Assembly (NCBI GenBank): GCA_003661775.1
Contig: QMWT01000003.1
Location: 1-35,024, forward strand
Source of the DNA: Thermoprotei archaeon
GTDB lineage: Archaea; Thermoproteota; Thermoprotei_A; Sulfolobales; Ignisphaeraceae
Reading direction: 5' to 3'
DNA: 35,024 nt
The notes beneath the pieces are model-generated. The model ran no database searches, was not told where the DNA came from, and worked only from the letters and a program-made list of their open reading frames with translations. Shown here piece by piece: positions 1-7,418 of the stretch. The first letter of the stretch is position 1. Each line of letters opens with the position of its first letter. Made by a program: the position numbers and the translations under genes.

Positions 1-168
1 AGCTACTACATCGCGTTGTTCTCCGGCACCAGCTACCAGCACCAATCCTTGAAATTCTCGGGGAGAAGGTTCGACCTCTAGCTGTGTAAACAACTCTTTT
101 ATGTAAGAAGCAACAACTCTTTCAAAACCTAGCCTGCATGTTACCAGTATATCGTACTCCACGGTCAT
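1..168 (-). CDS. THUMP-domain protein, N-terminal fragment (cut by window edge)
   Basis: An open frame of 56 codons starts with ATG at 166-168 and runs off the left edge, so only the N-terminus is visible. It begins MTVEYDILVTCRLGFERVV and continues with a short helix and a FQGLVLV strand. This resembles the start of archaeal THUMP/Tan1-type RNA-modification proteins, where a DILVT-R-GFE segment precedes a (P/Q)GLVLV strand. THUMP domains bind tRNA and present it to a fused enzyme or partner. A GAGGT lies about 10 bases before the ATG and probably serves as the ribosome binding site. The gene is divergent from valS. The family is suggested only by this short stretch, and the fused catalytic domain, if any, is not visible. 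Confidence 0.6.
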   Translation of the reverse strand, partial: MTVEYDILVTCRLGFERVVASYIKELFTQLEVEPSPREFQGLVLVAGAGEQRDVVA

Positions 169-325
169 CGATGCGGGACCTCATCACACTAGACTCAGCT
201 CCGGGTATATCCCACTCATCCCTACGCAATACCATCAAGTTTTTCTATTGCTACCTAGGTATAAGGTTTTAGGTTCTAACTCCCAGAGTGAGAAGGCTGT
301 AGAGAGGAGAAGGGTGCCGATATTC

Positions 326-2794
326 ATGAAGGAGCAAAACTTCGTTCCTATTATCAAGCAAAAACGATGGGATTTAAAACTTGAAGTTGAGCTACTTAAA
401 AAGTGGGAAGAAGAAGGCCTCTTCAAGTTCCGCTACGATCTTGCAAAGAAGACACTTGTAATAGACACTCCGCCACCCTACGTTTCGGGGAAACTTCACA
501 TAGGCCAGGCCGCGCACTACGTACAGATAGACATGGTTGCTCGCGCCTACAGAATGCTTGGGTACAACGTACTATTCCCGTTCTACGCTGATAGAAATGG
601 TCTTCCCGTGGAGGTGTTCGTCGAAAGAAGCTACGGCCTAAATCCCCATGAAGCCGCCAAGGAGCCTTCGGGCCGCGAAAAATTCCTAGAACTTTGCAAG
701 AAACACCTCGATTCAGTTGAAAAAGAGTTTGTGAGAGTACTGAGGAGACTAGGCAGTTCCTTTGAATACTGGAAAGAGGGTACCGACAGCGAGGAATACA
801 GGGCGATAACACAGAAAACCTTCATTGAGCTATGGCATAGAGGCCTAATATACGAATCCGAACGACCCGTGATATGGTGTCCTAGATGCAGAACTACGTT
901 AGCTGAAGCAGAACTTGAGTACCGAGAGGAAGTAGCCGAACTGTACTACGTAAAATTCAGAGTAAAGGAACTTGATCAAGATGTTATCATAGCAACTACG
1001 AGACCCGAACTTATTCCTGCAGTTAGACTACTTGCTTACAACCCCGATGATGAACGTTACAAAGATCTTAAGGGGAAGACCGCCGTAGCTCCTCTCTACA
1101 ATATTGAGGTTCCGATAGTAGAGCATTCCAGCGTTGAGAAGGAGTTCGGTACTGGGTTGATGATGTTCTGTAGCTATGGAGATCAGACAGATGTTAGAGT
1201 CCTTAGAGAGCTTGGCATAAAGCCTGTTATTGTCATAAACCCCGATGGACGTATGAATAAGAATGCCGGGTTCCTAGCAGGGCTTAGCGTTAGTGAAGCT
1301 AGGAAAAGAATAGTTGAAGAGCTTGCAAAGAGAAATCTCCTCGTAAAGGTCGAGAAGATAACTAGAAGCGTTCCTGTATGTTGGCGCTGCAAGACGCCTA
1401 TAGAATTCATACACATGAGGGAGTTCTTCCTGAAACAACTCGCCTTCAGAGATAAGCTCTTAAAGACTGTTGAAAAGATAAGGTTCTACCCTCCCGAACA
1501 TAAGCAAAAGCTTATCGATTGGATAAACTCACTAGCTATGGACTGGCCCATTTCTAGAACACGTTACTATGCAACAGAGATACCTGTATGGCACTGTCGT
1601 AAATGTGGCAGCATCCTCGTACCTGAACCAAAGAAGTACTATAGACCGTGGAAGGAGCCTCCGCCTTGGAGGCACTGTCCCAAGTGCGGTGCACAGGCAG
1701 AGTTTTTAGAAGGGGATAAGAGAGTTTTCGACACGTGGTTCGACTCATCGATCTCAGTTCTCTATGCTGCTGGTATAACGAAGTATCCCCAAGTATTCCG
1801 AGATTGGCTCGAGGGCCGCGCATTCGCTATGAGGCCTCAGGGCATCGATATCATCAGGACATGGCTCTACTATTCGCTTCTGCGGATTCTGCAACTGTTT
1901 GACAGACCAGCATTCTCCATGGTGAGACTAACTGGGATGGGTCTAGATGAAAAAGGTGAAGCTATGCACAAAAGCAAGGGGAACATCATAGACCCCGACC
2001 CTGTTGTGGAGAAGTATGGCGCAGATGTGGTAAGATTCTGGTCAGCTGCCGCCGCTAAGTTAGGTAGCGACTATAGGTACCAAGAGCAGGTTCTGCGCAC
2101 AGGTCTTCTCTTTATAAATAAGCTGTGGAATATAGCCCGCTTCGTATCTTCGTTCCCCCAGGTAGAGAAGCCAAAGACTGTACTCCCAGCAGATCTAGCG
2201 TTTCTAGCCAATCTTGCTAAACTCATAGACCGGTGTGTAAAGGCTTACAAAGAGCTAGATGTTTACGAGCCTATACACAGCATCTACGACTTTTCATGGA
2301 ACGTCTTCGCCTCGCATTACATAGAGCTCGTTAAGAACCGCGCCTATAATAGAGATGGGGTCTTCGGCCGTGAAGAGCAGGAAAGTGCTTGGTATACACT
2401 CCATTCAACACTCCGAACAATACTTCTACTACTTGCTCCAATAATGCCGTTTGTAACCGACTACCTATGGCGCGAATTATATGGCAAAGGTAAGACTATT
2501 CACCTAGAATTGTTTCCAACACCCGAACCTATGTGGAGAGAGGGGGATGCTCAACTCTTCGAAAAAATTATGAAGATAAATAGCGCGATCTGGAGCTTCA
2601 AGAAGAAAAGAAACATGAGGCTGGGAGAGGAGCTTTCAATGGTGCTCTACGTCGAGCCTGAGCTAATGATGTTCGCGAAGGATCTTAAAGCAATGCATAA
2701 AGTAAAGGATGTCAAGGAGCTGCCCAAGGAGATTCCTCCAAACGCAATTAAACTTATAGAGGGCGTATACCTAGCTCCTCTAGAGACCCGGTGA
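326..2794 (+). CDS. valS: Valyl-tRNA synthetase
   Basis: Class I aminoacyl-tRNA synthetase that charges tRNA-Val in the cytoplasm; about 822 residues. The HIGH-type signature is HIGQ (residues 58-61, after PPPYVSGKL) and the KMSKS-type loop is MHKSKGN (547-553), a variant with His-Lys for Met-Ser. Zinc-type pairs CRKCG and CPKCG precede the DTWFDSSIS segment, which is typical of archaeal ValRS rather than IleRS (DVWFDSG). The CP1 editing region lies between residues 190 and 370, and the C-terminal half has the anticodon-binding helical domain (NKLWNIARFV). The open frame extends upstream to a TTG at 248. ATG 326 is preferred because GGTG precedes it by about 9 bases and the protein then starts near the usual KRWDLKLE-type N-terminus. 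The stop codon lies inside a candidate C/D-box RNA. Confidence 0.9.
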   Translation: MKEQNFVPIIKQKRWDLKLEVELLKKWEEEGLFKFRYDLAKKTLVIDTPPPYVSGKLHIGQAAHYVQIDMVARAYRMLGYNVLFPFYADRNGLPVEVFVERSYGLNPHEAAKEPSGREKFLELCKKHLDSVEKEFVRVLRRLGSSFEYWKEGTDSEEYRAITQKTFIELWHRGLIYESERPVIWCPRCRTTLAEAELEYREEVAELYYVKFRVKELDQDVIIATTRPELIPAVRLLAYNPDDERYKDLKGKTAVAPLYNIEVPIVEHSSVEKEFGTGLMMFCSYGDQTDVRVLRELGIKPVIVINPDGRMNKNAGFLAGLSVSEARKRIVEELAKRNLLVKVEKITRSVPVCWRCKTPIEFIHMREFFLKQLAFRDKLLKTVEKIRFYPPEHKQKLIDWINSLAMDWPISRTRYYATEIPVWHCRKCGSILVPEPKKYYRPWKEPPPWRHCPKCGAQAEFLEGDKRVFDTWFDSSISVLYAAGITKYPQVFRDWLEGRAFAMRPQGIDIIRTWLYYSLLRILQLFDRPAFSMVRLTGMGLDEKGEAMHKSKGNIIDPDPVVEKYGADVVRFWSAAAAKLGSDYRYQEQVLRTGLLFINKLWNIARFVSSFPQVEKPKTVLPADLAFLANLAKLIDRCVKAYKELDVYEPIHSIYDFSWNVFASHYIELVKNRAYNRDGVFGREEQESAWYTLHSTLRTILLLLAPIMPFVTDYLWRELYGKGKTIHLELFPTPEPMWREGDAQLFEKIMKINSAIWSFKKKRNMRLGEELSMVLYVEPELMMFAKDLKAMHKVKDVKELPKEIPPNAIKLIEGVYLAPLETR

Positions 2795-2844
2795 AGATAA
2801 CAAGGCTTCTGAGCGCGTGATGAGGGCCTGTGTTGCAGAGGGTC
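2785..2844 (+). ncRNA. Candidate C/D-box guide sRNA overlapping the valS stop
   Basis: Box pattern read on the plus strand: C GTGAAGA (2791-2797, one mismatch to RTGATGA), 11-nt guide, D' CTGA (2809-2812, exact), 4-nt spacer, C' GTGATGA (2817-2823, exact), 12-nt guide, D CAGA (2836-2839, one mismatch). GACCC (2785-2789) and GGGTC (2840-2844) form a perfect 5-bp closing stem flanking C and D. Guide spacing is as expected for archaeal C/D sRNAs that direct 2'-O-methylation with L7Ae, Nop5 and fibrillarin. The RNA overlaps the last codons of valS. The D guide can pair with an AAACACAGGUCU-like rRNA stretch with two G-U pairs, an idea from memory only. No expression evidence is available. Confidence 0.45.
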
Positions 2845-2851
2845 CAGCGAT

Positions 2852-3424
2852 ATGCTTTTACACTCCAAGAATCTCCTGTACAGAATCAGCGTGTATGTCA
2901 CTATAGACCCTGAGTACGGCTTTGTCAACACCATCAGAATTTTCAAAAAATGTGGAGCTGAGAAGTTAAAATCCGATAGCATTACTTTAACTATACACGC
3001 TGAATTTTCAGGTAGCTATGAACAGCTCAGCAAGTTTCTTGATTGTATAGCAGAGATAAGAGGAAGTTGTGGTGCCGAGTTACGAGCTTTACTTAAGCTA
3101 GCCGACAGTTCCAAGCTTATAAAATGCGGGTTTGTCCGAGGGCCCAGGCAACTCTTCGGAAAGAACATATTTTATCGTGGTATTCAGGAAGGATTTCTTG
3201 TAATAGAGCCCACTAAGAAAGAACAACTCTACGTAGCTAGATTATACCATGTTAAGAGGCTTCTTCCACCGTTACAACCCTCTATGTATATGGTCTACGG
3301 CATCTTATCTGAGGTTACGATCAAAGTAAAAGATTACATGGAGGTATTAGCTAGAGAATTAAACTCATTGCAGAAGTGTATAGAGCTTCAAGCAAATGTC
3401 AAACTCAGCTCAACCACGACCTGA
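2852..3424 (+). CDS. Hypothetical protein (190 aa)
   Basis: Not recognised. The N-terminal third alternates beta strands and helices (RISVYVTIDPEYGFVNTI, later ITLTIHAEF), suggesting a small alpha/beta sandwich, followed by a helical region. No signal peptide, membrane segment or catalytic motif is evident. ATG 2852 starts 8 bases after the candidate sRNA and 57 bases after valS, so it may be cotranscribed with valS. Its 3' end overlaps the convergent gene at 3388-3696 by 37 bases, which is unusual, and one of the two C-termini might be mis-assigned. Codon usage looks like its neighbours. Confidence 0.6.
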   Translation: MLLHSKNLLYRISVYVTIDPEYGFVNTIRIFKKCGAEKLKSDSITLTIHAEFSGSYEQLSKFLDCIAEIRGSCGAELRALLKLADSSKLIKCGFVRGPRQLFGKNIFYRGIQEGFLVIEPTKKEQLYVARLYHVKRLLPPLQPSMYMVYGILSEVTIKVKDYMEVLARELNSLQKCIELQANVKLSSTTT

Positions 3425-3696
3425 TTAACGTAGTCTACAGCCGAATACCTGAGGCTATTCCTGTCAACAAACTTAGTCACTATTATCGGCAAGGTTCCTG
3501 TGGATATACCTTGTCTTAGAAGTGCGGCAAGTGCTTTCGCAAAAGACTCCTCATTTGATACTTGGATACGTACGCAGTTTACACACTCAGCACGCCCATC
3601 AACAAACACAACCGCATCTATAAGACCCAATTCTTCAACAACCTTAGATATCATCTTATTCAAACTCTCCTCAACCTCCCTGACATTCCTAGGCAC
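3388..3696 (-). CDS. Hypothetical protein (102 aa)
   Basis: Not recognised. The start is GTG at 3694-3696, with GGGTGA about 7 bases upstream. An amphipathic helix (residues 4-22) is followed by a strand ending in a CVNC pair (residues 38-41) and a C-terminal strand (VVVELSLTF). Size and pattern would suit a small alpha/beta domain; a zinc or disulphide role for the CxxC pair is only a guess. It is divergent from the HD hydrolase gene and shares an AT-rich promoter region with it. Its last 37 bases overlap the convergent 190-aa gene. Confidence 0.55.
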   Translation of the reverse strand: MPRNVREVEESLNKMISKVVEELGLIDAVVFVDGRAECVNCVRIQVSNEESFAKALAALLRQGISTGTLPIIVTKFVDRNSLRYSAVDYVNQVVVELSLTFA

Positions 3697-3736
3697 AGTT
3701 CTTCACCCATACCTAATTCTAGTTCAAATTCTCAGC

Positions 3737-3752
3737 TATATTTATATAATTC
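3737..3752. promoter_or_regulatory. Shared divergent TATA-type box
   Basis: The segment TATATTTATATAAT reads as a good archaeal TATA box on both strands. It lies about 29 bases upstream of the GTG start of the HD protein (plus) and about 45 bases upstream of the GTG of the 102-aa protein (minus). On the plus strand this spacing would give a leaderless or nearly leaderless transcript. Confidence 0.45.
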
Positions 3753-3772
3753 AGGGTAGAGTCGGGTTGGTT

Positions 3773-4558
3773 GTGGTATCACCTTCGCTTATATACAAAC
3801 ACGTGAATTCTTCTCCTCTTCTATCAAAAGCATTCAATCTGCTAGAGAACGATGACGAAGTTCAAGAGCTTATACGTATGAGCAACGTGATCGCTGTTAC
3901 TAGACTTAAGTACAACGATCACGGTCTAATCCACGCAAGAATAGTAAGCGGAACTGCCCTCGAACTGTTTACATCACTTGTAAAGAGGGGTGTGCAGCCA
4001 ACAACATTAAGAGACGGAACTACACACAGTCTTGATGAGGCCAAGCTTATTGTTTTATTGGCTTCATATCTTCATGATGTGGGCAACGCTGTCCACCGTA
4101 CTGGTCATGAATTCGTGGGTGCTCTCATCGCAAAGGATATCCTAGATAGAATTCTCCCACAATTACTCGCCGACTACCCTCCAAAGAGGTTGTATGCCAT
4201 AAGACAGGAGGTTATGCACGCCATATATGCAACTGAATACAATGTGCAATGCTTGACTACGGAAGCCGGCGTTGTGAAGATCAGCGATGGTCTAGACATG
4301 TCCGAGGGAAGAGCACGTGCACCTTATAAACTAGGGAAAAGAGATATACATGCAGTTTCAGCTCTCAGTATAAAAAGAGTAGAAGTATCTGAAGGGAGCT
4401 CCAGACCTATAAAGATAACAGTATTTATGGATGAACTCGCTGGGATATTTCAAGTTGAAGAAGTACTGATGCCAAAAATCAAAACAAGTGGACTTGAAGA
4501 ACATCTCGAGGTCTATGTAGAGACACCTCGGGAGTACAGGAAGTATTTCCCCAAATAG
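3773..4558 (+). CDS. HD-domain metal-dependent phosphohydrolase
   Basis: About 261 residues. HD-superfamily hallmarks are visible: NDHGLIHARIV near residue 40, then the metal-binding LHDVGNAVHRTGHE, then HAIYA and a distal KISDGLDMSEGRA segment supplying further ligands. The family hydrolyses phosphate esters, often of nucleotides; the substrate here cannot be told. The open frame extends to 3500, but the upstream part overlaps the divergent gene and is not protein-like. GTG 3773 lies about 29 bases downstream of a strong TATA box, consistent with leaderless translation; TTG 3767 is an alternative. The C-terminal third (from RVEVSEGSSRP) looks like a beta-rich extra domain. It ends 3 bases before the convergent NSUN gene. 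Confidence 0.75.
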   Translation: MVSPSLIYKHVNSSPLLSKAFNLLENDDEVQELIRMSNVIAVTRLKYNDHGLIHARIVSGTALELFTSLVKRGVQPTTLRDGTTHSLDEAKLIVLLASYLHDVGNAVHRTGHEFVGALIAKDILDRILPQLLADYPPKRLYAIRQEVMHAIYATEYNVQCLTTEAGVVKISDGLDMSEGRARAPYKLGKRDIHAVSALSIKRVEVSEGSSRPIKITVFMDELAGIFQVEEVLMPKIKTSGLEEHLEVYVETPREYRKYFPK

Positions 4559-4561
4559 CTT

Positions 4562-5818
4562 TCATGCTCTTGTTAGAAGTGATATAAAGAATCCTTCACA
4601 TTCATCCACATGCGGATAAGTGCGTCTTACCTTATTCCATATGGAGTACCTTCTATACCCTCTCGACGCGTTTACTGGCGGGTCAGCAAGGCTATGAGTA
4701 TCGACTTCATTAAGCACTTTCAGCACAACCTCCTCACCCTCCATAGGCATTATCGAGCATGTTGCATAAACCACCCGCTCTGCAGACTTAAGAGCATTTA
4801 CGAGCATCTTGAACTGCGTTTGGGCGAACTTCCTAACACGTTCTCTATCCCTAAGAAACAGCTTTATCGCAGGATCCTTGGGTATAGCTCCGCTGCTACT
4901 ACATGGCGCATCCACTAGGGCAAGGTCTGCTAGTCCTCTAGGTCTAAAGATCCTAGTATCTGCAAGAACCAAATCAATTCTTTCAACTTTAACACCATAT
5001 TTTTTAAGCAGGGCTTTCATAGACTTCAACCTCTTGGGCGATAGATCCATAGCTACAACACGCGCTCTATTATCGGTTAACTGCATGATGAGCGAAGTCT
5101 TTATACCAGGTGCTGCAGCAAAGTCATATACAGTGTCTCCTGGTTCGGGTTGAAGAGCTAATACCGTGAAAACGCTTGCCTTGTCCTGTATTATCACCTT
5201 CCCTTCTCTGAACAGCCTAGTATTGCGGATAGGCTTCTTACTCTTTATAACTTTCAGAAGAAAGGGAACCCTCTTCACCTCCTCTACCCTAACGCCTTCA
5301 TCTTCAAGAATCTTTACAGCTTTATCGATATCTATGAGCAGCGTGTTTACACGTAACCACATCACTCGCTGATCTAAGGCTTTGAGAAGCTTCACCGTCT
5401 CGTCTACTCCCAGCAACTTAACAAGTTCTTGGTAAAACCATTCTGGATAACTTAGAACGAGCTGCTTCTCCTCATCAGCTTCTAAAGTTTGACTTAGGAA
5501 CGGATACTGTCTTAACAAGGTTTTCCTCATTCTTGACGTGAACTTGATCCCAAGTCTTCTACTCTCAAGGAAGAGGTAGAGTCTTGCAATAGATCTCCGA
5601 GAAGCACTTCGCCCAGAATTCTCCACATATCTATATAGGAAGAGCACCTTCCGCAGGAAATCCTCTGCTATTCTATGAATTTCCTCCCGTGTGAAGCTCT
5701 TCGACGAGCACTTTACCCTTCTGCATACACACGTAAAAGCTCTATCCAAGGATATCTTACGCTCTTCGATCTCGTAGAGCACATTTGCCAGGACATTTGC
5801 GAGCACATCCACGTCCAT
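4562..5818 (-). CDS. NSUN/RsmB-type RNA cytosine-C5 methyltransferase
   Basis: SAM-dependent m5C methyltransferase acting on tRNA or rRNA; about 418 residues. The catalytic core has the SAM-binding DFAAAPGIKT loop, motif IV DAPCSSSG with the release Cys, and motif VI ATCS with the nucleophilic Cys. The N-terminal about 150 residues are helical and NusB-like, followed by SYPEWFYQEL and WLRVNTL, as in RsmB/NOL1 proteins. The ORF opens through the tRNA-Glu gene to 5944, but ATG 5818 is chosen because GAGGAG lies about 6 bases upstream and the extra residues would be tRNA antisense. Which RNA and position it modifies is not decided by the sequence. Confidence 0.85.
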   Translation of the reverse strand: MDVDVLANVLANVLYEIEERKISLDRAFTCVCRRVKCSSKSFTREEIHRIAEDFLRKVLFLYRYVENSGRSASRRSIARLYLFLESRRLGIKFTSRMRKTLLRQYPFLSQTLEADEEKQLVLSYPEWFYQELVKLLGVDETVKLLKALDQRVMWLRVNTLLIDIDKAVKILEDEGVRVEEVKRVPFLLKVIKSKKPIRNTRLFREGKVIIQDKASVFTVLALQPEPGDTVYDFAAAPGIKTSLIMQLTDNRARVVAMDLSPKRLKSMKALLKKYGVKVERIDLVLADTRIFRPRGLADLALVDAPCSSSGAIPKDPAIKLFLRDRERVRKFAQTQFKMLVNALKSAERVVYATCSIMPMEGEEVVLKVLNEVDTHSLADPPVNASRGYRRYSIWNKVRRTYPHVDECEGFFISLLTRA

Positions 5819-5911
5819 TTCGACTCCTCGAACTTCGTATGGGCTGGAGGGATTATTACCTCGGATCAGCCATAAAGAGTGTTTGAAATAATTGGTGAAT
5901 ATTCCTGGAGG

Positions 5912-5989
5912 TGGTGCCGCGGCCGGGATTTGAACCCGGGTCACGGGCTCGAAAGGCCCGCATACTTGACCGGGCTATACTACCGCGGC
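5912..5989 (-). tRNA. trnE: tRNA-Glu (TTC), CCA encoded
   Basis: Read on the minus strand it folds as a tRNA: acceptor GCCGCGG (5983-5989) pairs with CCGCGGC (5916-5922). The anticodon stem is CGGGC/GCCCG around the loop CTTTCGA, giving anticodon TTC. The T arm is CCGGG-TTCAAAT-CCCGG. The discriminator is A, followed by a genomic CCA (5912-5914). It is almost identical to the tRNA-Asp at 30352 except in the D loop, anticodon and discriminator. No intron is seen. It lies upstream of the NSUN gene on the same strand. Confidence 0.95.
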
Positions 5990-6017
5990 GCCTTTCTAAT
6001 GTTATACCGACCCGCCT

Positions 6018-6989
6018 TTAAGTCTTGTTCGCCTTTTGTAGCGGTCTTACGTAGCCTCCGCATTCCGACGTTCCAACAGAGACCACCTCAAACTCTTCGC
6101 TTGTTTCTTGTAGAAGCCCCCTCACCTCGATTTCGCCGCCTTCATATAGAATGGGTGAGAAAACATTTTCGTACGAACGTATTAAGAACTCGCGATTACC
6201 GACATACATCCACGTCTCCGACGGGTACATAAGAGCTGTGCACTGTTCTGGAGGTACATAACCCTTTATCTCGATACAACCTCTGTTCTTAACAACAAAT
6301 CTTTCGCGATTCCACCACTCGGTGTTCACAGGTATGAACGAGACAATTCTATTCTTCCATCTAAATCTCTTCCACTTACGATAGAGCAGTTTTGCGAGCT
6401 CGAAATCTATGTGCAAGAGAACTGCTATCCTATGCGCCCTAGAAAACTGTTCGGATGGAGTGAGTTCAATAAACTCTTTAGAATTGTTAATTATCTGCAC
6501 CAAAGTCTGCGCTTCCTTACATCCATAAACAACTAGATCTATGTCGGATAGCACAGTATTGTGTATAGAGAGGAGTATTGAACCAGTTATCCCGAAGCTT
6601 TGGAGAGGTAACGAACTAAGGTCCTTTAGCAACAATATCAATTGCAATGCATCTCTTTCAAGAGTATCTCTTGTAGTGTGCAATAACCTTTCAACACCTT
6701 CTTGAGGTTTTAAGTGCACTACTACTTCATTTATCGGTATACAAGGCACTGATCCTCCATAGAAGCTATCGTAACACCACCTCTGCATCGAAATTCTTCT
6801 TACCTCTTCTACAGAGTAATCCTTTAGAACTCTCTCGAAACATACACCTCCTTCTCTACACCAGTAACTAGGCTTTTTTGTAGGGATGTATTTGGCGTAT
6901 AGGTAAACCATCTGCACTGGATGGTAGTTACCCAACACTACATATACGACGCCATATCTATCGATAACTATGTCATGATCTCTAAACAA
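6018..6989 (-). CDS. Predicted nucleotidyltransferase (COG1665-like)
   Basis: About 323 residues. Near the middle FGITGSILLS followed by SDIDLVVYG matches the GS-x(n)-DxD motif of pol-beta-type nucleotidyltransferases. The N-terminus (FRDHDIVIDRYGVVYVVLG, then NYHP) and overall length agree with an uncharacterised archaeal family I recall as COG1665. The substrate is unknown. The ORF extends to a TTG at 7004, but TTG 6989 has GGGGGAAC directly upstream and gives the family-like RDHD start, so it is preferred. It is divergent from the Alba paralogue and reads towards tRNA-Glu. Confidence 0.7.
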   Translation of the reverse strand: MFRDHDIVIDRYGVVYVVLGNYHPVQMVYLYAKYIPTKKPSYWCREGGVCFERVLKDYSVEEVRRISMQRWCYDSFYGGSVPCIPINEVVVHLKPQEGVERLLHTTRDTLERDALQLILLLKDLSSLPLQSFGITGSILLSIHNTVLSDIDLVVYGCKEAQTLVQIINNSKEFIELTPSEQFSRAHRIAVLLHIDFELAKLLYRKWKRFRWKNRIVSFIPVNTEWWNRERFVVKNRGCIEIKGYVPPEQCTALMYPSETWMYVGNREFLIRSYENVFSPILYEGGEIEVRGLLQETSEEFEVVSVGTSECGGYVRPLQKANKT

Positions 6990-7067
6990 GGTTCCCCCGT
7001 ACAAGTCGATAGCAAGGTGACTATAATTTAACTAGGCGCGTCCAAAGATAAGTATGGTGTAGCAACA

Positions 7068-7355
7068 TTGGTACCTATAGAACATGGAGCTAAGAACAGT
7101 GAAAGGATTGTACTCGGCAACAAACCTCTAAGAAACTACCTCCTAGACATAGTGTTGGCACTAAATCGAGGAGCAGACGAAGTAGAGATCTTGGGTAAAG
7201 GTAGACATATCAACAGGGCCGTAACTTTGTACAACATGCTTTCAGGACGTCTAGGTGATTCTCTACACCTAGATAAGGTCGAGATAGGCAGCGTGCACGA
7301 AAGAGGAAGAAGAATCTCCTACATTAAGATAGTGGTCAGCAGGAAAATAGCCTAA
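7068..7355 (+). CDS. Alba-family chromatin protein, divergent paralogue
   Basis: 95 residues with the Alba fold pattern: GNKPLRNYLLDIVLALNRG (like [19 protein letters not shown] in the second copy at 11203), EVEILGKGRHINRAV, then a beta hairpin. Alba dimers coat DNA and RNA in archaea. The first Lys of the KK pair, the acetylated K16 position of Sulfolobus Alba, is Asn here, while the second Lys is kept. The frame has only a TTG start (7068); TATAATTTA at 7023-7031 is a likely promoter. It is convergent with reverse gyrase. It may form heterodimers with the canonical copy, as Alba2 does with Alba1 in Sulfolobus (inference). Confidence 0.85.
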   Translation: MVPIEHGAKNSERIVLGNKPLRNYLLDIVLALNRGADEVEILGKGRHINRAVTLYNMLSGRLGDSLHLDKVEIGSVHERGRRISYIKIVVSRKIA

Positions 7356-7418
7356 ACCAGAGCTTATCAGCAGACGAATGATTTGCCCAAACGCGGTACG
7401 TACCACATGGAATTGCGT

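Noticed and set aside
130-215. Minus-strand CTGA and GTGATGA spaced like D'-C' of a guide RNA
   Set aside because: No acceptable C box lies upstream, the D position is imperfect, and the GAGGT within it is better explained as the ribosome site of the THUMP gene.
3500-3772. Upstream extension of the HD-protein frame
   Set aside because: It overlaps the divergent gene, crosses the TATA box, and reads as low-complexity shadow sequence.
5879-6232. Plus-strand frame reading GRDLNPGHGLERPAY across tRNA-Glu, similar to the integrase att reading at tRNA-Leu
   Set aside because: Upstream residues are few and show no integrase N-terminal pattern; it is just the antisense of the tRNA arms.
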